Below, piece by piece: positions 1-8,661 of a stretch of 64,000 bases of DNA. The position numbers were made by a program, and so were the translations under genes. The DNA lies in NCBI RefSeq assembly GCF_001551835.1, contig NZ_LODL01000021.1:538651-602650 (forward strand), in the 5' to 3' direction. Under the pieces are notes generated by a model. That model made no database searches. It was given only the letters and a program-made list of their open reading frames with translations, and had not been told where the DNA came from. Position 1 is the stretch's first letter; every line of letters starts with the position of its first letter. The DNA is from Dechloromonas denitrificans. GTDB lineage: Bacteria > Pseudomonadota > Gammaproteobacteria > Burkholderiales > Rhodocyclaceae.

Positions 1-554
1 TGCGCCGGGTCGAGGCGGTGACCGGCGACAACGCGCTGAGCTACATGCAGGACATGGAAACCGCCCTCGGCGGTGTGGCGGGTACGCTCAAGGTCTTGCC
101 GAAGGACGTCCATGCCCGTGTTGTTTCCGTCCTCGATCAGGTCAAGAAGCTGGAACGCGAACTGGCCGCGCTGAAGGGCAAGCTGGCTTCGGCCCAGGGC
201 GACGACATGCTCGGCCAGGCAGTCGACGTCAAGGGCGCCAAGGTGCTGGCGGCGAAACTGGAAGGGGCTGACCTCAACGCGCTGCGCGAAACCATGGACA
301 AGCTGAAGGACAAGCTGAAGTCGGCCGCCATCGTGCTGGCTTCGGTGGTTGATGGCAAGGTGACGCTGATTGCCGGCGTCACCGCGGACCTGACCGGCAA
401 GGTCAAGGCTGGTGAACTGGTCAATCAGGTGGCCCAGCAGGTCGGCGGCAAGGGCGGTGGTCGTCCGGACATGGCGCAGGCCGGCGGTACGCAGCCGGAA
501 AACCTGCCGGCTGCGCTCGCTTCGGTTGCCGCCTGGGTCGAAGGCAAGCTGTGA
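1..554 (+). CDS. alaS: Alanyl-tRNA synthetase, C-terminal fragment
   Basis: The reading frame is open from base 3 to the stop at 552-554, so only the last 183 residues are present and the start lies upstream of the window. The fragment begins RRVEAVTG, the start of the AlaS C-terminal region. It continues through a charged coiled-coil stretch and ends in a DHHA1-type domain with the glycine-rich [15 protein letters not shown] signature. In the full enzyme this C-Ala domain helps dimerise the protein and bind tRNA-Ala. The next gene's GTG overlaps the stop codon by four bases. Identification is firm; the catalytic and editing domains cannot be assessed here. Confidence 0.95.
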   Translation, partial: RRVEAVTGDNALSYMQDMETALGGVAGTLKVLPKDVHARVVSVLDQVKKLERELAALKGKLASAQGDDMLGQAVDVKGAKVLAAKLEGADLNALRETMDKLKDKLKSAAIVLASVVDGKVTLIAGVTADLTGKVKAGELVNQVAQQVGGKGGGRPDMAQAGGTQPENLPAALASVAAWVEGKL

Positions 555-856
555 GAACAGCATTTGCGCTGATCTACATTTTGGCGGCCGGGCCGGGCCT
601 GGCCGCCGAACTGGACCGGACGCCGCTGGAGGCGGCTACGGTCGACGGTCAAAAAGTGCGGCTTTTCCCGAATGGCCGCTGGGAGTTCGTCGATGTGGCC
701 AAGGCCGCCGAGGCGAACAAGCTGGCCGCCGAGTATCCGGAGAACAAAACCCGCCCGATCGAAGCCCAGGGGGGTCTGTTTGGCGGCGTCGGGCGGACGA
801 TCATGCCCGGCGACAAGGATTACAACCGCGGTTCGCTGAACCCGAAAGTACGCTGA
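551..856 (+). CDS. Small exported protein of unknown function
   Basis: A 101-residue protein starting at GTG, overlapping the alaS stop by four bases (GTGA), so it is probably translated in coupling with alaS. Residues 1-18 form a short hydrophobic segment ending AGPGLAAEL, which looks like a Sec signal peptide. The mature part contains [18 protein letters not shown], a pattern seen in small periplasmic proteins that carry a short beta-hairpin. No catalytic motif or cysteine pair is visible. A strong hairpin terminator follows 11 bases after the stop. I do not recognise a function. Confidence 0.75.
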   Translation: MRTAFALIYILAAGPGLAAELDRTPLEAATVDGQKVRLFPNGRWEFVDVAKAAEANKLAAEYPENKTRPIEAQGGLFGGVGRTIMPGDKDYNRGSLNPKVR

Positions 857-867
857 ACGCAGGCGAA

Positions 868-907
868 AAAAAAGGCCCCGTTTGCCTGGCAAGCGGGGCC
901 GTTTTCT
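868..907. terminator. Bidirectional rho-independent terminator
   Basis: An A-rich run is followed by GGCCCCG, a short loop and CGGGGCC, then GTTTTC. The symmetric A/T flanks suit both the plus-strand gene ending at 856 and the minus-strand gene ending at 916. Confidence 0.8.
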
Positions 908-915
908 TTGCTGGA

Positions 916-1233
916 TCAGCGCAACAGGCGACCGGCCGGGGCTGGGGCTTCGTAATCCCGAATCACTTCGCCTTCGATGACATAGCCGTCGTCGGCCGTG
1001 GCCGCCGCTGCTTGGCGCAGTTGCTGGCGCAGGCGCCGTGTTTTCCACCACAGCCAGCCGCCCAGCGCCAAGCCGCCGACCGCGACCACGGCGAGGGCGA
1101 CCAGCGAAAACATGAAGCCCAGCACCAGCAAGCTCGCGCTCAGCACGAAGGCGAGCATTTTGCCGAGCAAGCCGGCAGGCTGTGGCGTCAGGCGGGCCTG
1201 TTGGCGAAATTGAGCGTGTTCCTCAGTGGTCAT
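916..1233 (-). CDS. Small inner-membrane protein of unknown function
   Basis: A 105-residue protein with a GGAG ribosome-binding site a few bases before its ATG. The first 25 residues are polar. One long or two closely spaced hydrophobic segments follow at about residues 25-65 (LLVLGFMFSLVALAVVAVGG and then GWLWW). The tail is basic, with RRLRQQLRQ, and the end is acidic (VIEGEVIRDYE). This looks like a hairpin-anchored membrane protein with a cytoplasmic tail. It stands alone between a terminator and a hairpin and has no recognisable domain. Confidence 0.65.
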   Translation of the reverse strand: MTTEEHAQFRQQARLTPQPAGLLGKMLAFVLSASLLVLGFMFSLVALAVVAVGGLALGGWLWWKTRRLRQQLRQAAAATADDGYVIEGEVIRDYEAPAPAGRLLR

Positions 1234-1271
1234 CGAGACTCCGGTGCGAGGTTGGGAAAGGCGGTTTGATC

Positions 1272-1304
1272 GGCCGCGCTGACTGATCTTGGGGCAGCGC
1301 GGCC
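1272..1304. repeat. Hairpin downstream of the EAL-HDOD gene
   Basis: A perfect 10-bp inverted repeat, GGCCGCGCTG / CAGCGCGGCC, with a 13-base loop. It lies between the end of the EAL-HDOD gene and the start of the small membrane protein. There is no T-run, so it could be a rho-aided or weak terminator. Confidence 0.4.
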
Positions 1305-1344
1305 GGCTTGTCTGTGGCGATTCGGTGCGTCTTCTGTAACAGGC

Positions 1345-2607
1345 TCAGGACGCTGCCTGCTCGGCCGTGTTTTGGCCGATGCTGTTGGCCCATTGCAGTG
1401 CCCTGGTCTGGGCGCGGTTGAGCGCTTTCAGCGTCAGCGTCGGCAGGCTTTGCAGGCTGCCGGCCAGTAGGCCGAGATCGCCGGTTTCACTGCTTTCGGC
1501 CAGATGCAACAGGGTGCCGAGCGCACCCTGGCCGGTGCACAGGGCGTCGCGCACCTCGTTGGCCAGGCCGAGCGGGGCGACGATTTCCTCGATTGGCAAG
1601 CCGATCAGGGCCGGCATCAGCGACATGATGCCGACCATGAAGGCCTGGTCGGCGAGCGCATTGTTGCCCGGTTGCAGTTCTTCGGCCAGCAACTCCATCA
1701 GCCGGCCGCGCGTCGCGGCAAGCAGCAGCAAGGGATTGGCCGTGCTGTTCTGGTTGCCGGAGGCGAAGAGCAGCAATTGCAGCCAGCGCTGCAACTGGCG
1801 CCGACCGAGCACGGTGATGGCGTGGCGCAGCGAGGTAATGGTTTCACTTGAGCCGGCGCCGACCGAATTGGTCATGCGCAGCAGGTTGACCGTCAGACCC
1901 GGCTCCGGCTTCAGGGCTTCTTCCAGTTCGCCGGTATCGGCGTCGCCGAGCAGTAGGCCCATCAGCTTCATCAGCGAGAGCTGGGAGTGATCGAGTTTCT
2001 TGCCGGCAATGATCGTCGGCTTGGCAAAGTAGTACCCCTGGAAGAGCGAGAAGCCGAGCTTGAGGCATTGCTCCATCTGCTGGCGCGAATCGACCTTCTC
2101 GGCCAGCAATTGCTTGCCGAGCGGCTTCAGTTTCATAACCAGTTGCATCAACTGGACACGCGACAGCGGCTGGATGTCGACCTTGACCACTTCGACCAGC
2201 GCCAGCAGCTCGGCAAACTGCGGTTCGAGCTGGATGACGTCATCCAGCGCCAGCGTGAAGCCGGCCGCTTTCAGGGCCTTGCAGCGGTCGACGACGGCCG
2301 GCGTCGGCGGTACCGTTTCGAGGATTTCAAGGACGACCGATTGCCGTGGCAGCAGTTCGAGCAAGTCGCTGAACAGGAACTCTTCGTCGACATTGATGAA
2401 GCCGCGGCATTGGCCGAGCGCATCGGCGACGCCGAGTTCGGTGAAGGCATTGGCGATGACGGTGGCCGTGGCGCGTACGCCGTCGGTGAATTCGGCGGCG
2501 TTGCGCGAGCCGCTGCGAAAGAGCAGTTCGTAAGCAAAGAGCTGTTGCTCGCGATCCAGGATGGGCTGGCGCCCGAGAAACAACTGGTCAGCGGCAACTT
2601 CACTCAC
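1345..2607 (-). CDS. EAL-HDOD domain signalling protein (YuxH type)
   Basis: A 420-residue cytoplasmic protein. The N-terminal half is an EAL-like domain: GRQPILDREQQLFAYELLFRS, then FINVDEEFL, a DDV in place of the usual DDFG, VVKVDI, and FQGYYFAKP. The C-terminal half, about residues 205-400, is an HDOD domain. The EAL triad reads ELL. The glutamate is kept, but the metal-site motif DDFG is altered, so loss of c-di-GMP phosphodiesterase activity is likely. It is the last gene of a closely packed minus-strand run, 9 bases after the phosphomannomutase gene. A role in signalling rather than c-di-GMP hydrolysis is inferred. Confidence 0.85.
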   Translation of the reverse strand: MSEVAADQLFLGRQPILDREQQLFAYELLFRSGSRNAAEFTDGVRATATVIANAFTELGVADALGQCRGFINVDEEFLFSDLLELLPRQSVVLEILETVPPTPAVVDRCKALKAAGFTLALDDVIQLEPQFAELLALVEVVKVDIQPLSRVQLMQLVMKLKPLGKQLLAEKVDSRQQMEQCLKLGFSLFQGYYFAKPTIIAGKKLDHSQLSLMKLMGLLLGDADTGELEEALKPEPGLTVNLLRMTNSVGAGSSETITSLRHAITVLGRRQLQRWLQLLLFASGNQNSTANPLLLLAATRGRLMELLAEELQPGNNALADQAFMVGIMSLMPALIGLPIEEIVAPLGLANEVRDALCTGQGALGTLLHLAESSETGDLGLLAGSLQSLPTLTLKALNRAQTRALQWANSIGQNTAEQAAS

Positions 2608-2616
2608 GACAACTCC

Positions 2617-3993
2617 TTAAAACGGTAATTGGATGCCCGGCCAGGCGGCGGTGATGGCCTGGCGGAACGCGGCCTGGATGCGCCCCAGCGCCGCATCGTT
2701 GTCGGCTTCGAAACGCAGTACGACGACCGGCGTGGTGTTGGACGGGCGGGCCAGGCCGAAACCATCGGCGTATTCTACGCGGAGGCCGTCGATAGTGATC
2801 ATTTCCTCGGCGCCTTCGAACTTGCCCTCGGCCTTCAGCTTGTCGATCAGCGCAAAGGGTTCGCCTTCGGCCATCTTGATGTTGAGTTCCGGGGTGGACG
2901 GGGAATTGGGCAGGTTTTTCAGCAGCGGATTGGCATCGGCGGCGCGGGCCAGGATTTCGAGCAGGCGGGCGCCGGTATACAGGCCGTCGTCGAAGCCGTA
3001 CCAGCGTTCCTTGAAAAAGGTGTGGCCGGACATCTCGCCGGCCAGCGGGGCGCCGGTTTCCTTCAGTTTCGCCTTGACCAGCGCGTGGCCGGTATTCCAC
3101 ATCAGCGGCACGCCGCCATGTTGCTTGATCAACGGCGCGAGCAGGCGGGTGCATTTGACGTCGTAAATGATCTGGCCGCCGGGCACGCGCGACAGAACAT
3201 CGGCCGCGAACAGCATCAACTGGCGGTCCGGGTAGATGATCTCGCCATCCTTGGTGACGACGCCGAGGCGGTCGCCGTCACCGTCGAAGGCGATGCCGAT
3301 TTCGGCGTCGGTTTCACGCAGGGCGCGGATGACGTCTTCAAGGTTTTCCGGCTTCGATGGATCGGGGTGGTGGTTCGGGAAATTGCCATCGACTTCGCAG
3401 AACAGCGGCACGATCTCGCAACCGAGGCGCTTGAACAGTTCCGGGGCGATCGCGCCGGCGACACCGTTGCCGCAATCCATGACGATTTTCATCGGCCGCG
3501 CCAGCTTGACGTCGCCGACGATCTTGTCGATGTAGGCGGTGCCGACGTCGGCGCTGCGGCGTTTGCCCTGGCCGTGCTTGAGGTCGCCGGATTCGGCGCG
3601 CCGCTTCAGGTTCTGGATGGCGTCGAGGGCCAGCGTGGTGCCGGCGATGACCATTTTCAGGCCGTTGTAGTCGGGCGGGTTGTGGCTGCCGGTGACCGAA
3701 ACGCAGGAGTTGCAGCCGAGTTCGTAGGCGGCGAAATAGGTGACCGGGGTCGGCACGCAACCGACGTCGATGGCGTCGATGCCGGCGGCGCAGATGCCGT
3801 CCATCAGCGCGCCGGCCAGTTCGGGTCCGGACAGTCGGCCGTCGCGGCCGACGGCGATCGCGCTCTGGCCCTGTTCGGCGGCCAGCGAGCCGAGGGCGTG
3901 GCCGATCCGGCGGACGACGTCGGCGGTCAGCGATTTGTCGACGATGCCGCGAATGTCGTAGGCCTTGAAGATTTCAGCGGGGAGTTGGCTCAT
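2617..3993 (-). CDS. algC: Phosphomannomutase / phosphoglucomutase
   Basis: A 458-residue alpha-D-phosphohexomutase that interconverts hexose 1- and 6-phosphates for LPS and exopolysaccharide precursors. The active-site serine loop reads SVTGSHNPPDYNG at about residue 100. The metal-binding loop is AFDGDGDRLGV at about residue 240. The sugar-binding loop is GEMSGHTFF, and the phosphate-binding end carries RPSNTTPVVVLRFEA. Length matches AlgC/ManB enzymes. It follows the YheT-type hydrolase gene after 9 bases, downstream of waaF, which fits LPS precursor supply. The symbol could equally be manB. Confidence 0.93.
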   Translation of the reverse strand: MSQLPAEIFKAYDIRGIVDKSLTADVVRRIGHALGSLAAEQGQSAIAVGRDGRLSGPELAGALMDGICAAGIDAIDVGCVPTPVTYFAAYELGCNSCVSVTGSHNPPDYNGLKMVIAGTTLALDAIQNLKRRAESGDLKHGQGKRRSADVGTAYIDKIVGDVKLARPMKIVMDCGNGVAGAIAPELFKRLGCEIVPLFCEVDGNFPNHHPDPSKPENLEDVIRALRETDAEIGIAFDGDGDRLGVVTKDGEIIYPDRQLMLFAADVLSRVPGGQIIYDVKCTRLLAPLIKQHGGVPLMWNTGHALVKAKLKETGAPLAGEMSGHTFFKERWYGFDDGLYTGARLLEILARAADANPLLKNLPNSPSTPELNIKMAEGEPFALIDKLKAEGKFEGAEEMITIDGLRVEYADGFGLARPSNTTPVVVLRFEADNDAALGRIQAAFRQAITAAWPGIQLPF

Positions 3994-4002
3994 GATTTTT
4001 GG

Positions 4003-4971
4003 CTATGACGTTTGGAAAATGAAGAAGTGTAAGAGCCTTTGCGGCAACCAGTCCAGATTTCCCGGGAAGGTGCCGCTGACGAAGCCGACATGGCCGCCGC
4101 CGGCCGGCTGTTCGAGGCGGACGCAAGGGCTGACCTCGGCCGTGCTCGGCAGATGATGGGCCGGCAAAAACGGGTCATTTTTGGGGTTGACCGCAAGACT
4201 CGGCACGGCAATCGATTGCAGCCAGGGTGTGGCCGAGGCGCGGCGCCAGTAGTCGTCGGCGCCGGCAAAGCCGTGCACCGGGGCGGTCACCGCATCGTCG
4301 AATTGGTACAGGTTGAGGGCCTGCTGCATGCGGGCTTCGTCGAACAGTCCGGGAAACTGGCGCAGGCGGGCGGCCGAGACGGCTTTCAGGGTTTTCAGGA
4401 AGTGCTGGGTATAGACGCGATTGAAGCCGCTCGCCAGATGATGGCCGCAGGCGGCGAGATCAAGTGGGGCGCACAGCGCGGCAATGCCGGTGACCACCTC
4501 GGCCGCCGCCTGGCCTTGTTCGCCGGCCCATTTGAGCAGCGCATTGCCACCCAACGAGACGCCCGCCGCATGCAGCTTCCGGCCGTGATTGGCGGCTTGC
4601 AGGCGGCGCAGAATCCAGTCGATTTCCGCCGAGTCGCCGGAATGGTAGGCCCGCGGTCGCTGGTTCAGTTCGCCGGAACAGCCGCGAAAGTGCGGCAGGG
4701 CAAAGCGCCAGCCGATCTTCTTGCAGGCGTGCGCGGTCGAGATGGCGTAATGGCTGCGGGCGCTGCCTTCGAGGCCGTGAAATAACACCAGCAAGGGTGC
4801 CTCGGGCGGGCCGTCGAGATGGTCGACGTCGATGAAGTCGCCGTCCGGCGTCGTCCAGCGCTCACGGCGCAGCGGCAGCGGCCGGGGCTTGATCAGCAGC
4901 GGCCAGATGGTCTGGGCATGGCCGCCGGGCAGCCAGGACGGGGCGCGATACGGTTTGCTGGCGGTGGTCAA
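4003..4971 (-). CDS. YheT-family alpha/beta hydrolase
   Basis: A 322-residue protein with PSWLPGGHAQTIWPLL near its start, the hallmark of the YheT/ABHD hydrolase family. The nucleophile elbow is AAGVSLGGNALL, with serine as nucleophile. Earlier come LLVLFHGLEGSARSHY (oxyanion-hole region) and HFRGCSGE. The late aspartate in NPKNDPFL and histidine in GGHVGFV complete a plausible triad. The start is TTG, overlapping the preceding stop by four bases; no better start lies nearby. Substrates are unknown; esters are expected. It sits between an NTF2-like gene and the phosphomannomutase gene. Confidence 0.88.
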   Translation of the reverse strand: MTTASKPYRAPSWLPGGHAQTIWPLLIKPRPLPLRRERWTTPDGDFIDVDHLDGPPEAPLLVLFHGLEGSARSHYAISTAHACKKIGWRFALPHFRGCSGELNQRPRAYHSGDSAEIDWILRRLQAANHGRKLHAAGVSLGGNALLKWAGEQGQAAAEVVTGIAALCAPLDLAACGHHLASGFNRVYTQHFLKTLKAVSAARLRQFPGLFDEARMQQALNLYQFDDAVTAPVHGFAGADDYWRRASATPWLQSIAVPSLAVNPKNDPFLPAHHLPSTAEVSPCVRLEQPAGGGHVGFVSGTFPGNLDWLPQRLLHFFIFQTS

Positions 4972-5399
4972 TGCAGCGTGTGCGGTACGGCTTCGGCCAT
5001 CGCCTGGTGGTTGTCGTCGGCGGCCGAGGCGTGGCGACTGACCAGGCGCCAGCCGTGGGCGCCGCGGACGTAAATGTGCGTGACATGCAGCGGGCCGTGC
5101 GGGCTGGGGTCGTCGCCGACGTAGAGCACCTCGGTCAGGTGATGCACGGCCATCACGGCGCCTTGCCAGTGGGTGACGACTTCCGGCTGGACACGAATCT
5201 TGGCGTTGGCAAATATGCTGCGCCAGCTTTCGCGGATTGGCACCAGGCCGAGCAGGCGAATGCCGGTCGGATGAACGCAGAGCGTTTCCTCATCCTCGGC
5301 CCAGAGCAGCATCAACAGGTCGGCATCGCCTTTGGCGATGGCTTCGTAGAAGGCGCGTTCGGCGTCCTCCGGCGCAGCGTAATTGGCGGACTGGCTCAT
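4968..5399 (-). CDS. NTF2-like / SnoaL-like small protein
   Basis: A 143-residue protein starting MSQSANYAAPEDAERAFYEAIAKGD. The alternation of AFYEAIAKGDADLLMLLWAEDE, WRSIFAN and THIYVRGAHGWRLVSRHAS is the cone-shaped NTF2/DUF4440 fold. The chosen ATG overlaps the waaF stop as ATGA; longer versions of the frame would lie within waaF. Its own stop overlaps the TTG of the next gene, so all three are probably translationally coupled. Family members range from enzymes to ligand-binding proteins; no specific substrate can be assigned. Confidence 0.8.
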   Translation of the reverse strand: MSQSANYAAPEDAERAFYEAIAKGDADLLMLLWAEDEETLCVHPTGIRLLGLVPIRESWRSIFANAKIRVQPEVVTHWQGAVMAVHHLTEVLYVGDDPSPHGPLHVTHIYVRGAHGWRLVSRHASAADDNHQAMAEAVPHTLH

Positions 5400-6409
5400 T
5401 GGGCTATCCGTTTCATGCAGGCGGTAAAAACCAGTTGCGGTGACAGTTTGTTCAGGCAGTCGAGGTGGCCGAGCGGACATTCGCGCTTGAAGCACGGGCT
5501 GCACGCCAGTTGCAGGCTGAGAATGTCGGCCTGGGCGGAGAGCGGCGGCGTGAAGCCGGGCGACGACGAGCCGTACAGCGTGACCAGTGGCCGGTCGAGA
5601 GCGGCCGCAACGTGCATCAGCCCGGAGTCGTTGCAGACCACCAGGTCGGCCAGGGCCAACAGGTCGACGGCCTGGCCGAGCGTGGTCGCGCCGCACAGGT
5701 TGCGGCAGCGGCCGGGGGCCAGTTGCGCGATTTCTTCGGCGATGGCGTGGTCCTTCGGCGAACCGAACAGCCAGATGGCGCAGCCCTGTTCGGCCAGTTT
5801 CTCGGCGAGGGCAGCGAAGTGGGCGGCCGGCCAGCGTTTGGCCGGGCCGTATTCGGCGCCGGGGCAGAAGGCGACGATTTTGGCCGGGCGCTGCAGGCCG
5901 AGTTCGTTCAGCGTCTGTTGCTGCTCGCCGGCGGTCGACCGGATTTTCGGGTAGGAAATCGGGCGCGGCAGCGGTGCGTCGGGCGCTTCGGCCAATTGTG
6001 CGAAGCGTTCGACCATCAGCGGCAGGGCCGCCTTGTCCAGCCTGTGGCGGAGATTGATCAGGCCGTAGCGGGACTCTCCGGTGAAGCCGATGCGCAGTGG
6101 AATGCCGGCCAGGAACGGGACCAGCGCCGATTTCAGCGAGTTGGGTAACACGTACACCGCGTCGTAGTCACAGGCGGCCAGGTTGCGGGCGAGACGCCAG
6201 CGTGGCTTCAGCGAGAGCTGGCCGTGGCCGAACGGGCTATCGACGACGTCGCTGATTTCGTCCATCCGGTGCAAGACCGGCGCGACCCAGCGCGGCGCCA
6301 GGGCGTCCAACTGCAAACCGGGATATTTGGCATGCAGGCGGGCGAACAGCGGCTGCGCCATGATGGTGTCGCCAATCCAGGAAGGGGCGACGATCAGAGC
6401 CTTCTTCAT
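5396..6409 (-). CDS. waaF: ADP-heptose:LPS heptosyltransferase II
   Basis: A 337-residue GT9 glycosyltransferase that adds the second heptose to the LPS inner core at the cytoplasmic membrane face. It starts MKKALIVAPSWIGDTIMAQ, the WaaF N-terminus. The middle has AFCPGAEYGPAKRWP, and the nucleotide-sugar site contains LVVCNDSGLMHVAAALDRP followed by LYGSSSPGFTPPL. Length is typical. It follows a zinc-finger gene and precedes the NTF2-like gene with a four-base overlap. Confidence 0.95.
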   Translation of the reverse strand: MKKALIVAPSWIGDTIMAQPLFARLHAKYPGLQLDALAPRWVAPVLHRMDEISDVVDSPFGHGQLSLKPRWRLARNLAACDYDAVYVLPNSLKSALVPFLAGIPLRIGFTGESRYGLINLRHRLDKAALPLMVERFAQLAEAPDAPLPRPISYPKIRSTAGEQQQTLNELGLQRPAKIVAFCPGAEYGPAKRWPAAHFAALAEKLAEQGCAIWLFGSPKDHAIAEEIAQLAPGRCRNLCGATTLGQAVDLLALADLVVCNDSGLMHVAAALDRPLVTLYGSSSPGFTPPLSAQADILSLQLACSPCFKRECPLGHLDCLNKLSPQLVFTACMKRIAQ

Positions 6410-6415
6410 GCGAAA

Positions 6416-6438
6416 GCGGCGGGCTTTCGGCCCGCCGC
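6416..6438 (-). repeat. GC hairpin between the zinc-finger gene and waaF
   Basis: A 9-bp perfect inverted repeat, GCGGCGGGC / GCCCGCCGC, with a 5-base loop. It fills most of the 36-base gap and ends just before the waaF start. It lacks a T-run. It might attenuate read-through or affect waaF translation; no function is proven. Confidence 0.4.
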
Positions 6439-6445
6439 CCTGTTC

Positions 6446-6634
6446 TTAGTGATGGCCCTTGGGCGCTTCGCCCGTGAACACGTACTTGGTGCTGCAGTAC
6501 GGGCAGGTCACTTCGCCGCTCTTCAGCACGTCGAGGAAGACGCGCGGGTGCTGGCTCCACAGCGGCGCCTGCGGCGTCGGGCAGTGTAGCGGCAGGTCGT
6601 GGGCGGTGACTTCAACGGTCAGTTTGTCGGACAT
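6446..6634 (-). CDS. CHCC-type zinc-finger protein
   Basis: A 62-residue protein beginning MSDKLTVEVTAHDLPLHCP. The residues HCP, HPRVFLDV and CPYCSTKYVF match the zf-CHCC family, which includes the C-terminal domain of mitochondrial complex I subunit NDUFS6. The likely zinc ligands are the first cysteine, the histidine of HPR and the CPYC pair. The upstream in-frame extension is low-complexity and probably untranslated. It lies 16 bases after ilvE and before waaF, an order I recall from other betaproteobacteria. Confidence 0.88.
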   Translation of the reverse strand: MSDKLTVEVTAHDLPLHCPTPQAPLWSQHPRVFLDVLKSGEVTCPYCSTKYVFTGEAPKGHH

Positions 6635-6650
6635 CGTTTTTCTCCCTGGA

Positions 6651-7571
6651 TCAGACGGTGGCCAGCCAGTCGGTGTGGGCGGCGGAACGGCCATAGACCA
6701 CGTCGAAGTATTTTTCCTGCAGCGCCTTGGTGATCGGGCCGCGGCTGCCGGCGCCGATCTGGCGGTTGTCGAGTTCGCGGATCGGCGTCACTTCGGCGGC
6801 GGTGCCGGTGAAGAAGGCTTCGTCGGCGCAATAGACTTCGTCGCGGGTGATGCGCTTTTCGACGACCTTGATGCCCAGTTCGCCCGCCAGCTGGATCACC
6901 GTGGCGCGGGTGATGCCTTCGAGGCAGGCGGTCAGGTCCGGCGTGTACAGCGTGCCGTTGCGCACGATGAAGATGTTCTCGCCGGCGCCTTCGCAGACAT
7001 AGCCTTCCGGATCGAGCAGCAGGGCTTCATCGTAGCCGTCACCAGTCGCCTCGTTGTTGGCCAGGATGGAATTCATGTAGTTGCCGGACGCCTTGGCGCG
7101 GACCATCGTGATGTTCACGTGGTGGCGGGTGTAGGACGACGTCTTGATGCGGATGCCGCGCTGCATGCCTTCTTCGCCCAGGTAGGCGCCCCATGGCCAG
7201 GCGGCGATGATGACGTGCACCTTGGCGCCCTTCGGCGAGACACCCATCTTTTCCGAGCCGTAGAAGGCGAGCGGACGCAGGTAGCCGGATTCAAGATTGT
7301 TGGCACGGATGACTTCCTTCTGCGCCTCGTTGAGTTCCTCGGCGGTGAACGGCATCTGCATCTGGAAGATGTGGGCCGAACGGAACAGGCGCTCGGTATG
7401 TTCCTTCAGGCGGAAAATCGCCGTGCCACGCTCGGTCTTATAGGCACGGACGCCCTCGAATACGCCCATGCCATAGTGCAGGGAGTGGGTGAGAACGTGG
7501 GTGGTGGCTTCGCGCCAGGGCACCAGCTTGCCGTCTTGCCAAATAAAGCCGTCGCGATCCGACATGGACAT
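6651..7571 (-). CDS. ilvE: Branched-chain amino acid aminotransferase
   Basis: A 306-residue fold-type IV PLP enzyme catalysing the last transamination of valine, leucine and isoleucine synthesis. It contains HYGMGVFEGVRAY near residue 32, the PLP lysine at residue 160 in VRAKASGNYMNS, and the C-terminal signatures CEGAGENIF, LEGITR and FFTGTAAEVTPI. Length is normal. The start may be the first or third codon (both Met). It heads the minus-strand run and is divergent from nudJ, with 89 bases between the two start codons. Confidence 0.95.
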   Translation of the reverse strand: MSMSDRDGFIWQDGKLVPWREATTHVLTHSLHYGMGVFEGVRAYKTERGTAIFRLKEHTERLFRSAHIFQMQMPFTAEELNEAQKEVIRANNLESGYLRPLAFYGSEKMGVSPKGAKVHVIIAAWPWGAYLGEEGMQRGIRIKTSSYTRHHVNITMVRAKASGNYMNSILANNEATGDGYDEALLLDPEGYVCEGAGENIFIVRNGTLYTPDLTACLEGITRATVIQLAGELGIKVVEKRITRDEVYCADEAFFTGTAAEVTPIRELDNRQIGAGSRGPITKALQEKYFDVVYGRSAAHTDWLATV

Positions 7572-7660
7572 GTTCGATTCTCCGTGTTGCGCGTGTAAAA
7601 GCCCATAATTCTAGCCGAAATCAGCAGGTAAAATATCGCTTTTGCCGATTGAGACCGAGC

Positions 7661-8107
7661 ATGATCTGGAAACCCAATGTCACCGTTGCCGCGGTCGTTC
7701 AGCGCGACGGCAAATTCCTGCTGGTCGAGGAAGAAACCGACGCCGGCCTCGCCTTCAATCAACCGGCCGGCCATCTCGAAGAGGGTGAGTCGCTGGTCGA
7801 TGCCGTCGTCCGCGAGGCGCTCGAGGAAACCGCCTACAGCTTCAAGCCAACCCATCTGGTCGGGATTTATAACTGGAAACATCCGAGCAAGGATGTCACC
7901 TACCTGCGCTTCGCCTTTGGCGGCGAGTTGCGCGGCTTCGACGCCGAGCGCCAACTCGACGACGGCATCGTTGCCGCCCGCTGGCTGACGCTGGATGAAG
8001 TCAAGGCGACGCAGGCCCGGCATCGCAGTCCGCTGATCCTGCGCTGTATTGAGGACCAGATCGCCGGCAAGTCCTATCCGCTCGACCTGCTGGTGCATTA
8101 CGCCTGA
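7661..8107 (+). CDS. nudJ: NudJ-type Nudix phosphatase
   Basis: A 148-residue Nudix hydrolase starting MIWKPNVTVAAVVQRDGKF. The Nudix box spans residues 37-59, GHLEEGE through REALEETAY, with Gly37, Glu43, Arg51 and Glu52/55/56 in place; alanine replaces the usual late glycine. The family dephosphorylates nucleoside tri- and diphosphates and the thiamine precursor HMP-PP. E. coli also has nudJ beside mnmA. I prefer the ATG at 7661 to an upstream TTG because family members begin there. Its stop overlaps the next ATG by one base. Confidence 0.92.
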   Translation: MIWKPNVTVAAVVQRDGKFLLVEEETDAGLAFNQPAGHLEEGESLVDAVVREALEETAYSFKPTHLVGIYNWKHPSKDVTYLRFAFGGELRGFDAERQLDDGIVAARWLTLDEVKATQARHRSPLILRCIEDQIAGKSYPLDLLVHYA

Positions 8108-8661
8108 TGCATCGCTGGCTGTTCGTCATGCTTGCCCTGTTGTCTGGGCTTGGCCTAGCCGACGAGCGGGTGAAGGTTTGCTACGGTTACGGCTGCCTGG
8201 TGCAGGCCGATGTCCGCTATAGCGACGGGCAGCTTGGCGATGTGCGTCGCCTGCTGTTTGCTGCGGTCGACGCCGCCGAGGAGCGAAAAATGCTCGCCCT
8301 GGCCATCGGGCGCCTTTACGCCTGGGCCGGCGAGCAGTCCGACATCCACAATGACCGGGGCGGCAATTACGCCGATGGGGGGATTCCCGGCAAAATGGAT
8401 TGCATCGATCACTCGACCTCGACGACGCGCCTGCTCGGCCTGCTCGCCGAGCGCGGTTATTTGCGCTGGCACCGGGTGCGGGAGATCGAGGCGCGGAATT
8501 TTGCCTGGCTGATTCCGAGCCACTGGTCGGCGGTGATCGAAGAAAAAACGGATGGCGAAGCGGCGCGCTTCGTCGTCGATAGCTGGTTTGTTGATAATGG
8601 ACAGCCGGCGGTGATCCTGCCGCTGGATGAATGGAAGAAGGGGGCTGGGCCCGATGTCTGA
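8107..8661 (+). CDS. Exported protein of unknown function
   Basis: A 184-residue protein with a signal peptide ([20 protein letters not shown], cleavage near residue 18). The mature part has two cysteines in [11 protein letters not shown], then [19 protein letters not shown] and [12 protein letters not shown]. The acidic, histidine-containing middle ([14 protein letters not shown] region, DCIDHS) could bind a metal, but this is a guess. It overlaps nudJ by one base and mnmA by eight, so the three are probably coupled. I do not recognise a named family. Confidence 0.75.
   Translation: MHRWLFVMLALLSGLGLADERVKVCYGYGCLVQADVRYSDGQLGDVRRLLFAAVDAAEERKMLALAIGRLYAWAGEQSDIHNDRGGNYADGGIPGKMDCIDHSTSTTRLLGLLAERGYLRWHRVREIEARNFAWLIPSHWSAVIEEKTDGEAARFVVDSWFVDNGQPAVILPLDEWKKGAGPDV

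Noticed and set aside
2629..4008. Long plus-strand open frame opposite the phosphomannomutase gene
   Set aside because: Typical GC-rich antisense shadow. The minus-strand protein has clear phosphohexomutase motifs and the plus frame has none.
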